Notes under the pieces: model-generated
Seen by the model: only the letters and a program-made list of their open reading frames with translations
The model's database searches: none
Told to the model about the DNA's origin: nothing
Translations under genes and position numbers: made by a program
DNA from: Oceanitalea stevensii
Lineage (GTDB): Bacteria; Actinomycetota; Actinomycetes; Actinomycetales; Actinomycetaceae
Direction: 5' to 3'
NCBI RefSeq assembly: GCF_014837105.1
Contig: NZ_JACSPO010000001.1
Coordinates: 592,159-654,574, forward strand
DNA: 62,416 nt
In this document: one piece after another, positions 56,377-62,416 of the stretch
How the letters are laid out: every line of letters begins with the position of its first letter
Position numbering within the stretch: position 1 is the first letter of the stretch

Positions 56377-56991
56377 GTGCCTACCGTCCTCGTCACCGGC
56401 TTCGGCCCCTTCTCCGACCACGCGGACAACCCCTCCGCCCTCGCCGTCGACGCCCTCGCCCGCGAGTGGTCGGCGCCCGACGGCGTCACGGTCGTCACCG
56501 AGACCCTGCCCGTCTCCTTCGCCCGCGCGACCGAGCGCGTCGCTGCGCTCGTCGCCGAGCACCGGCCCGCCGTCGTCCTCGGCGTCGGGCTCGCCGCCGG
56601 GCGGGACAGGATCTCCCTCGAGCGCGTGGCCCTCAACCTCTGCGACGCGCGCATCCCCGACGTCGACGGCGCCCAGCCGGTCGACGTCCCCGTCCTGCCG
56701 GGCGAGCCGCTCGCCCGCCCCGCGACGCTGCCCGTCAAGGCGGCCCTCGCTGCCGTGCGGGCCGCCGGCCTGCCGGCCGAGCTGTCCCTCTCCGCCGGTT
56801 CCTACGTGTGCAACGCCGTCATGTACGCCGCACTGGCGGCGGTGCCCGAGGGCGTGCCCGCCGGCTTCGTCCACGTGCCTGCCGCCGACGTCGTGCCCGT
56901 CGCCGACGTCGTCACCGCCCTGGGCCTCGTGCTCGACACCGTGCTCGCCGACCCGGTGGACGTCGTCGTCCCCGGCGGCAGGGAGGACTGA
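56377..56991 (+). CDS. pcp: Pyroglutamyl-peptidase I
   Basis: 204 residues; removes N-terminal pyroglutamate from peptides. The Glu/Cys/His triad can be placed in RISLERVALN, SYVCNAVMY and FVHVPAAD. Starts TVLVTGFGPFSDHADNPS-like, as in the family. The GTG fits the leaderless box. coaE starts one base after its stop. Confidence 0.92.
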   Translation: MPTVLVTGFGPFSDHADNPSALAVDALAREWSAPDGVTVVTETLPVSFARATERVAALVAEHRPAVVLGVGLAAGRDRISLERVALNLCDARIPDVDGAQPVDVPVLPGEPLARPATLPVKAALAAVRAAGLPAELSLSAGSYVCNAVMYAALAAVPEGVPAGFVHVPAADVVPVADVVTALGLVLDTVLADPVDVVVPGGRED

Positions 56992-56992
56992 G

Positions 56993-57598
56993 GTGCTCCG
57001 TCTCGGCCTCACCGGAGGCATCGGTGCCGGCAAGTCGACGGTGGCCCGCGAGCTCGAGCGGCTCGGCGCCGTCGTCGTCGACGCCGACGCGATCGCTCGC
57101 GAGGTCGTCGCGACCGGCACCACCGGGCTGGCGGCGGTCGTCGCGGAGTTCGGGGAGGAGGTCCTCACCGCGGACGGCGCCCTCGACCGCGCGGCGCTCG
57201 GGCGCGTCGTCTTCGCCGACCCGGCCGCGCGTGCCCGCCTCGAGGAGATCACCCACCCGCTCATCGCCGCCGAGACGGCGCGCCGGGTGGTGGACCTGCC
57301 GCCGGGAGCCGTCGTCGTGCACGACGTCCCCCTCATCGTCGAGCGCGGGCTGGCCGACCGCTACGACCTCGTCGCCGTCGTCGGTGCCGACGAGGACGTG
57401 CGCCTGGAACGGCTGGTCCGCGACCGGGGCATGTCGCGCGAGGACGCGCTCGCCCGGATCGGTGCCCAGGCCACCGACGCCGAGCGGCGGGCCGTCGCCG
57501 ACGTCTGGCTCGACAACTCCGGCAGCCCCGAGGAGCTGCTCGCGCAGGTGCGCCGGCTGTGGGAGGAACGGCTCCTCCCCGAGGCGCGACGGCGGTAG
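56993..57598 (+). CDS. coaE: Dephospho-CoA kinase
   Basis: 201 residues; last step of CoA synthesis. P-loop GLTGGIGAGKST (residues 5-16), then VVDADAIAREV, HPLI and DVPLIVERG, all family segments; no extra GrpB domain is attached. The GTG has GGGAGG six bases upstream, within the end of pcp, so the two are cotranslated. Confidence 0.94.
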   Translation: MLRLGLTGGIGAGKSTVARELERLGAVVVDADAIAREVVATGTTGLAAVVAEFGEEVLTADGALDRAALGRVVFADPAARARLEEITHPLIAAETARRVVDLPPGAVVVHDVPLIVERGLADRYDLVAVVGADEDVRLERLVRDRGMSREDALARIGAQATDAERRAVADVWLDNSGSPEELLAQVRRLWEERLLPEARRR

Positions 57599-57601
57599 GT
57601 C

Positions 57602-57638
57602 TTGTGGGTGTACCTAGGTACGTGCTGTACTTAGGAAC
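57602..57638 (+). promoter_or_regulatory. Promoter and repeat operator of the padR gene
   Basis: GTACCTAGGTAC (57610-57621, perfect 12-base palindrome) is followed 17 bases later by the similar GTACTTAGGAAC (57627-57638), ending at the GTG. A possible -35 TTGTGG (57602) and -10 TGTACT (57626) bracket them, so bound protein would cover the promoter. Autoregulation by the PadR protein is the likely use (inference). Confidence 0.6.
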
Positions 57639-57992
57639 GTGACCGACGCATCCGAGTCCCGCTGGCCCGCCCCGTGGGTGCGCGCCGCGCTCCCGACGGC
57701 GGTGCTCGCCTCGCTGGAGGACGGTGCCCTGCACGGCTACGCCATCGCCCAGCGGCTCGCCGCCCAGGGTCTGGGCCGTCCGCGCGGCGGCTCGCTCTAC
57801 CCGCTGCTGAGCGCGCTCGAGGCGGACGGGGCGGTCACGGCCTCCTGGGACCAGGGGGAGAGCGGCCCGGGCCGCCGCACCTATGCCCTCACCGCCGGGG
57901 GAGCCGAACGCCTCGCGCAGGAGCGCGCGGCCTGGGCTGCCCTCACCGACGCACTGAGTCGACCCCGCCTCCGGGAGGACCACCATGGCTGA
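57639..57992 (+). CDS. PadR-family transcriptional regulator
   Basis: 117 residues, winged helix. ASLEDGALHGYAIAQRLAAQGLGRPRGGSLYPLLSALEADG carries the recognition region (shown in part by GSLYPLL), with GRRTYALTAGGAERLA as the wing. Short C-terminus as in PadR-s1 proteins. GTG start directly after the operator, probably leaderless. Its stop overlaps the next gene by 8 bases. Confidence 0.92.
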   Translation: MTDASESRWPAPWVRAALPTAVLASLEDGALHGYAIAQRLAAQGLGRPRGGSLYPLLSALEADGAVTASWDQGESGPGRRTYALTAGGAERLAQERAAWAALTDALSRPRLREDHHG

Positions 57993-59016
57993 CAGAGTTC
58001 TCGACCTTGCCGACGACTTCCTCACCGCCCGCGGTGTGCCCGACGACGTCGAGTGGGCGCGCACCGCGGCCGCCCGGCTCGTCCTCGAGGACGTGCGTCC
58101 CGACCTCGCCCGGCGCGCGCTCACCGCGGCCCGCGAGCAGGTCGCAGCGACCGGGGAGTCGCCCGCGGACCTCTTCGGTGAGCCGGTCGAGTGGGTCCGC
58201 GAGCAGCGCGAGGACGGCGAGCCGGTGACCGAGCCGCCCCGGGCGACGCCGGCGCGGGAGCTCGCGATGGCGAGCCTCCTCGGCGCGGCCTGGATCGCCG
58301 TCCTCATCCTCGTCGTCTCCCTCCTCCAGCGGGAGTGGCGCCAGACCTACACGTGGCCGCTCCTCCTCGCCCCGCTCCTCCTCGCGACAGCGGGGCAGCT
58401 CGTCCGCGCGGTCTACGAGCGTGTCGGGCGGGCGCGCTCCCAGCGCGCCGCGGTGGTGGCCGCCGGCCTCGTCCTCGTCCCGGCCGCAGTGGTCCTCGCC
58501 CTCTTCTTCCTCGGCACCAGGGACGCCGTCGTCGTCGAGGCCAGCTCGCTGTGGCTCCTCGTCTCCGCGGCCGTGCACGTCGCCCTCTGCGTCCTCCTCG
58601 CGCGCCTGTGGCCCGCGCCGGCGCCCCGGACCGCGGTGGCGGAACCGGGCGACGCCGCCTGGTTCGCGGAGCTCGGAGCCACGCTGCGGCAGCGCGGTGA
58701 CATGACCGACCGCCGGGTGGAGCAGATCCTCGCGGAGACCCGTGCCCACGCGCAGGACGCCGGCACCCCTGTCGCTGCCGAGTTCGGGCCGGCCGCCGAG
58801 TACGCCGCCCGCTTCCCGGCGGACGAGCCGGTCGCCGCCCGGCGGCGAGCCTGGTTCTTCAGCGCCCTGTCCGTCGTCCCCGCGGCGCTGCTGGTCGGCT
58901 ACACCCTCGAGGAGGGGTGGAGATGGGGCTCCCCGCACCTGTCCGCCCTGCTGTGGCTGCTGCTCGCGGGCGGCACGGCGGTGGCGAGCTGGCGCCAGGT
59001 GCTGCGCGCCCGCTGA
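57985..59016 (+). CDS. Membrane protein partnered with PadR (HAAS-like N-terminus)
   Basis: 343 residues. The first 80 residues ([30 protein letters not shown]) form a helical domain like the HAAS/DUF1700 domains found next to PadR genes; then about six membrane helices, and between them a second soluble helical stretch with [15 protein letters not shown] ([11 protein letters not shown]) overlaps the padR stop by 8 bases, so the proteins are cotranslated. PadR may control both, and the membrane protein may sense a membrane state. Function unknown. Confidence 0.78.
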   Translation: MADRVLDLADDFLTARGVPDDVEWARTAAARLVLEDVRPDLARRALTAAREQVAATGESPADLFGEPVEWVREQREDGEPVTEPPRATPARELAMASLLGAAWIAVLILVVSLLQREWRQTYTWPLLLAPLLLATAGQLVRAVYERVGRARSQRAAVVAAGLVLVPAAVVLALFFLGTRDAVVVEASSLWLLVSAAVHVALCVLLARLWPAPAPRTAVAEPGDAAWFAELGATLRQRGDMTDRRVEQILAETRAHAQDAGTPVAAEFGPAAEYAARFPADEPVAARRRAWFFSALSVVPAALLVGYTLEEGWRWGSPHLSALLWLLLAGGTAVASWRQVLRAR

Positions 59017-59065
59017 GCGCGTCCGCCCCTCGCGAAGTCGCCCCGCCGATGTCGGTGGCCCGACG

Positions 59066-59071
59066 TACCGT
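59066..59071 (+). promoter_or_regulatory. -10 box (TACCGT) for uvrB, leaderless
   Basis: TACCGT ends 6 bases before the ATG of uvrB. Confidence 0.5.
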
Positions 59072-59077
59072 AATGCC

Positions 59078-61171
59078 ATGCGTCCCGTCACCGACCTGCA
59101 GCGGTCCGTCGCGCCGATCGAGGTCGTCTCGGAGTACACCCCCTCCGGCGACCAGCCCACGGCCATCGCCGAGCTCGCCGAGCGCCTGAGGGCGGGGGAG
59201 AAGGACATCGTCCTCCTCGGTGCCACCGGTACCGGCAAGTCGGCCACGACGGCGTGGCTCGTCGAGCAGGTGCAGCGCCCCACCCTCGTCATGGCACCGA
59301 ACAAGACCCTCGCGGCGCAGCTCGCCACCGAGTTCCGCGAGCTGCTGCCCAACAACGCCGTCGAGTACTTCGTCTCCTACTACGACTACTACCAGCCCGA
59401 GGCCTACGTCCCGAGCACGGACACCTTCATCGAGAAGGACTCCTCGATCAACGACGAGGTCGAGCGTCTGCGCCACTCGGCGACGAACAACCTCCTCACC
59501 CGGCGGGACGTCGTCGTCGTCGCGTCCGTCTCGTGCATCTACGGCCTGGGCACGCCGCAGGAGTACGTCGACCGGATGGTCCAGCTCAAGGTCGGCGACA
59601 CCATGGAGCGTGACGACCTCCTGCGCCGCTTCGTCCAGATGCAGTACACCCGCAACGACCTCGCCTTCACCCGCGGCACCTTCCGCGTCCGGGGGGACAC
59701 GATCGAGATCATCCCGGTGTACGAGGAGCTGGCGATCCGCATCGAGATGTTCGGTGACGAGATCGACGCGCTCTACACCCTGCACCCACTCACCGGGGAG
59801 GTCGTCCGGCGCGAGGAGTCGATCCACCTCTTCCCGGCCAGCCACTACGTCGCCGGCCCCGAGCGGATGGAGCGCGCCATCGCGACCATCGAGCAGGAGC
59901 TCGCCGAGCGGCTGGAGGAGCTCGAGTCCCAGAACAAGCTCCTCGAGGCGCAGCGGCTGCGCATGCGCACCACCTACGACATCGAGATGATGCGCCAGAT
60001 CGGTACGTGCTCCGGGATCGAGAACTACTCCCGGCACATCGACGGCCGCGGTCCGGGCACCGCACCGCACACGCTCCTCGACTACTTCCCGGAGGACTTC
60101 CTCCTCGTCATCGACGAGTCGCACGTGACGGTCCCGCAGATCGGTGCCATGTACGAGGGCGACATGTCCCGCAAGCGCACGCTCGTCGAGCACGGCTTCC
60201 GGCTGCCCAGCGCCATGGACAACCGGCCGCTGCGGTGGGAGGAGTTCCTCGAGCGCATCGGTCAGACCGTCTACCTCTCCGCCACGCCCGGTGCCTACGA
60301 GCTGTCCCAGTCCGACGGCGTCGTCGAGCAGATCATCCGCCCCACCGGCCTCGTCGACCCGCAGGTCGTCGTCAAGCCCACCCAGGGGCAGATCGACGAC
60401 CTCCTCGGGGAGATCCGCGCGCGCACCGAGCGCGACGAGCGCGTCCTCGTGACGACGCTGACGAAGAAGATGGCCGAGGACCTCACCGACTACCTCCTCG
60501 AGCGGGGCGTCAAGGTGCAGTACCTCCACTCCGAGGTGGACACCCTGCGCCGGGTGGAGCTGCTGCGTGAGCTGCGCCTGGGCGTCGTCGACGTCCTCGT
60601 CGGCATCAACCTCCTGCGCGAGGGGCTCGACCTCCCCGAGGTGTCCCTCGTCGCGATCCTCGACGCCGACAAGCAGGGCTTCCTCCGCTCGGCGACCTCC
60701 CTCATCCAGACGATCGGCCGCGCGGCCCGCAACGTCTCCGGCGAGGTCCACATGTACGCCGACTCGATCACGGCCGCGATGGCCGAGGCCATCGAGGAGA
60801 CCACCCGGCGCCGCGAGAAGCAGGTCGCCTACAACGAGGAGCACGGCATCGACCCGACCCCGCTGCGCAAGCGGATCGCGGACGTCACCGACATGCTCGC
60901 GCGCGAGTCGATCGACACCGCCGAGCTCCTCGAGGGCGGCTACCGCAAGGCGGGCAAGGGCCCCAGCTCCAAGGACAAGCAGGTCACCGGCTCGGCCCTG
61001 CGTGACCGCCTGGGCACCGCCGCCGCGAGCGACCTCGCCGACCTCATCCACCAGCTCGACCAGCAGATGCGCGGCGCGGCGGAGGAGCTCCAGTTCGAGC
61101 TCGCGGCCCGGCTGCGTGACGAGATCGGCGACCTCAAGAAGGAGCTGCGCCAGATGCAGGCGGCTCAGTGA
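59078..61171 (+). CDS. uvrB: UvrABC system protein B
   Basis: 697 residues; damage verification in nucleotide excision repair. Walker [13 protein letters not shown] near residue 47, the beta-hairpin [20 protein letters not shown] (about 100-119), helicase motifs later with [14 protein letters not shown] and QTIGRAARN, and a C-terminal UVR (UvrC-binding) segment ending at the stop ([13 protein letters not shown]). ATG matches the leaderless box; an earlier in-frame start is inside the previous gene. Confidence 0.97.
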   Translation: MRPVTDLQRSVAPIEVVSEYTPSGDQPTAIAELAERLRAGEKDIVLLGATGTGKSATTAWLVEQVQRPTLVMAPNKTLAAQLATEFRELLPNNAVEYFVSYYDYYQPEAYVPSTDTFIEKDSSINDEVERLRHSATNNLLTRRDVVVVASVSCIYGLGTPQEYVDRMVQLKVGDTMERDDLLRRFVQMQYTRNDLAFTRGTFRVRGDTIEIIPVYEELAIRIEMFGDEIDALYTLHPLTGEVVRREESIHLFPASHYVAGPERMERAIATIEQELAERLEELESQNKLLEAQRLRMRTTYDIEMMRQIGTCSGIENYSRHIDGRGPGTAPHTLLDYFPEDFLLVIDESHVTVPQIGAMYEGDMSRKRTLVEHGFRLPSAMDNRPLRWEEFLERIGQTVYLSATPGAYELSQSDGVVEQIIRPTGLVDPQVVVKPTQGQIDDLLGEIRARTERDERVLVTTLTKKMAEDLTDYLLERGVKVQYLHSEVDTLRRVELLRELRLGVVDVLVGINLLREGLDLPEVSLVAILDADKQGFLRSATSLIQTIGRAARNVSGEVHMYADSITAAMAEAIEETTRRREKQVAYNEEHGIDPTPLRKRIADVTDMLARESIDTAELLEGGYRKAGKGPSSKDKQVTGSALRDRLGTAAASDLADLIHQLDQQMRGAAEELQFELAARLRDEIGDLKKELRQMQAAQ

Positions 61172-61215
61172 CGCCACTCACCGGGCGGCTGGGTGCCGGG
61201 GTGCCCGACATGTCG

Positions 61216-61221
61216 TAAGGT
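61216..61221 (+). promoter_or_regulatory. -10 box (TAAGGT) for the riboswitch-terC mRNA
   Basis: TAAGGT ends 7 bases before the aptamer P1 strand, so the transcript would begin almost exactly with the riboswitch. Confidence 0.5.
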
Positions 61222-61228
61222 CGTCCGG

Positions 61229-61368
61229 CGGAGGGGAGTATTCCCCAACGGTGGTGTCGTCATCACAGCGGGTCAGTGCCCGCTCGGTGCCACCGGCGCA
61301 CGACGGCGGAGCCATCGCCACCACGTGCGCGGAAGAGACCTCCGGTACCCGAACCTACGTACCGGAGG
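61229..61368 (+). promoter_or_regulatory. Manganese riboswitch (yybP-ykoY) with translational switch
   Basis: Conserved elements: GGAGGGGAGTA at the 5' side, GTCGTCATCAC in the middle and GGAAGAGACCTCC at the 3' side, as in yybP-ykoY RNAs. P1 pairs CGGAGG (61229-61234) with CCTCCG (61339-61344). The same CCTCC strand belongs to CCTCCGGTAC (61339-61348), which pairs perfectly with GTACCGGAGG (61359-61368), the terC ribosome site. The two folds exclude each other. Aptamer folding with Mn2+ would free the ribosome site. Confidence 0.85.
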
Positions 61369-61372
61369 CGCA

Positions 61373-62377
61373 GTGGACGTCCACGCACTCGGCTGGATCG
61401 CCCTCATCGGCATCATCCTCGTCATGATCACGGTCGACATCATCGGCCACGTCAAGACCCCCCACGCACCGACGCTGCGGGAGGCCGCCTGGTGGTCGGT
61501 CGCCTACGTCGCCATGGCGCTCGTCTTCGGCGTCATCGTCTGGTTCGTCTGGGGATCGACGTACGGCGGGGAGTACTTCGCCGGCTACATCACCGAGAAG
61601 AGCCTGTCGGTCGACAACCTCTTCGTCTTCGTCATCATCATCGCGGCCTTCCGTGTCCCACGGAACTACCAGCAGGAGGTGCTGCTGGCCGGCATCGTCA
61701 TCGCCATCGTGCTGCGCGGCGTCTTCATCGCCCTCGGCTCCGCGGCGATCGACAACTTCTCCTGGGTCTTCTACCTCTTCGGTGCCTTCCTCGTCTGGAC
61801 GGCCATCTCCCAGGCGCGGCAGGGTGTGGAGACGGTCTCGGAGGACGACGAGTACCAGGAGAACGGCTTCGTCCGCCTCGTGCGCCGCTTCGTGCCGGTC
61901 ACCGAGGACTACGTCGGGGGCAAGCTCGTCACCAAGATCGACGGCAAGCGGATGATCACCCCGATGCTCCTCGCGATCCTCGCCATCGGCAGCGCGGACA
62001 TCCTCTTCGCGGTCGACTCCATCCCCGCGATCTTCGGTCTCACCCAGGAGCCGTACCTCGTCTTCGCGGCGAACGCGTTCTCGCTCCTCGGCCTGCGGCA
62101 GCTGTACTTCCTCATCGACGGGCTCCTCGAGAAGCTCGTCTACCTCCACTACGGGCTGGCGGCGATCCTCGGCTTCATCGGGATCAAGCTCATCATCCAC
62201 GCCCTGCACACCAACGAGCTCGGCTTCATCAACGGCGGCGAGGAGTGGCACGGCCTGCCCGAGCCGGGCATCGCCGTCTCGCTCCTGTGGATCATCGGCG
62301 TCCTCACGGTCACGGTGCTCGCGAGCATCGCCAAGAACAAGAAGGTCGCCCGGGAGGCCGACCAGGTCGAGCGCTGA
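61373..62377 (+). CDS. terC: TerC-family integral membrane protein (probable Mn2+ exporter)
   Basis: 334 residues with about eight to nine membrane helices. The conserved acidic motifs are ITEKSLSVDNLFVF and GSADILFAVDSIPAIFG, as in TerC/Alx proteins, which move Mn2+ or help metal loading of exported proteins. The start is GTG (VDVHALGWIAL), four bases after GGAGG; the open frame from 61193 runs through the riboswitch and is not coding. Control by the Mn riboswitch supports a role in manganese balance. Confidence 0.93.
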   Translation: MDVHALGWIALIGIILVMITVDIIGHVKTPHAPTLREAAWWSVAYVAMALVFGVIVWFVWGSTYGGEYFAGYITEKSLSVDNLFVFVIIIAAFRVPRNYQQEVLLAGIVIAIVLRGVFIALGSAAIDNFSWVFYLFGAFLVWTAISQARQGVETVSEDDEYQENGFVRLVRRFVPVTEDYVGGKLVTKIDGKRMITPMLLAILAIGSADILFAVDSIPAIFGLTQEPYLVFAANAFSLLGLRQLYFLIDGLLEKLVYLHYGLAAILGFIGIKLIIHALHTNELGFINGGEEWHGLPEPGIAVSLLWIIGVLTVTVLASIAKNKKVAREADQVER

Positions 62378-62386
62378 GCCTGCCGA

Positions 62387-62416
62387 CGGCCCGGCCGCCC
62401 CACCGGGGGCCGGGCC
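62387..62416 (+). terminator. Terminator after terC (reaches window edge)
   Basis: GGCCCGG-CCG-CCCC-loop-GGGG-G-CCGGGCC; the stem may continue past the end of the window. Confidence 0.65.

Noticed and set aside
61193..61372. N-terminal extension of TerC
   Set aside because: This stretch is the Mn riboswitch; the extension has no TerC similarity, and GTG at 61373 has GGAGG.

Overview
The window is one continuous stretch of a very GC-rich actinobacterial chromosome. Gene content and order (alaS-ruvX-mltG-aroE-prepilin peptidase-aroCKB, efp-nusB, gltBD, pyk, pdtaR, polA, rpsA, coaE, uvrB, terC), the ANTAR regulator, the cysteine-free S4 and the many GTG/TTG starts fit Micrococcales or a close relative. 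I cannot name a genus. I see no prophage, insertion sequence, CRISPR array or foreign-looking island. About 50 protein genes and one tRNA are supported, nearly all housekeeping.

Layout. Positions 1-8.5 kb: a DUF349 protein translationally coupled to a membrane-anchored cyclophilin (minus strand), then a metallo-beta-lactamase-fold hydrolase, hisS and two overlapping GTPase genes (one dynamin-like, one with membrane segments). 8.6-17 kb: a DEAD-box RNA helicase preceded by a short Cys-rich upstream ORF, an MFS transporter, aspS, a GNAT and an MMPL transporter. 17-21 kb: a Thr/Ser exporter family protein, rarA and rpsD, separated by spacers full of short degenerate repeats. 21.3-30.7 kb: DUF948 protein, alaS, ruvX, mltG and the shikimate genes aroE/C/K/B, tightly overlapped. 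30.7-41.5 kb: a SatD-like regulator with a membrane partner, efp, nusB, a GNAT, gltB-gltD and pyk. 41.5-48.6 kb is the most accessory-looking part: conserved unknowns, a DUF1353 membrane protein, a two-component system beside a small secreted peptide with two cysteines, a manganese catalase and a flavoprotein. 48.6-62.4 kb: an unusual tRNA-Leu(CAA), pdtaR, a PaaI-like thioesterase, polA, a methyltransferase, pfkA, rpsA, pcp, coaE, a PadR/membrane protein pair, uvrB, and terC under a manganese (yybP-ykoY) riboswitch.

Expression signals. Eleven genes have a TANNNT -10 box ending 6 or 7 bases before the start codon, which predicts leaderless mRNAs. Others (gltB, rpsA, aspS, rpsD, efp, pfkA, the helicase, terC) have leaders. 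Strong hairpin terminators lie after rpsD, nusB, gltD, pyk, rpsA and terC, and between convergent genes.

Observations most worth following: the 27-codon Cys-rich ORF before the helicase, the two-component system next to the Cys-loop peptide, the tRNA-Leu with a short variable loop, the fully readable switch of the terC riboswitch, and an intergenic repeat family with the core CGCCGASAGCYGGATCCCGCC-like pattern confined here to about 8.4-20.4 kb.
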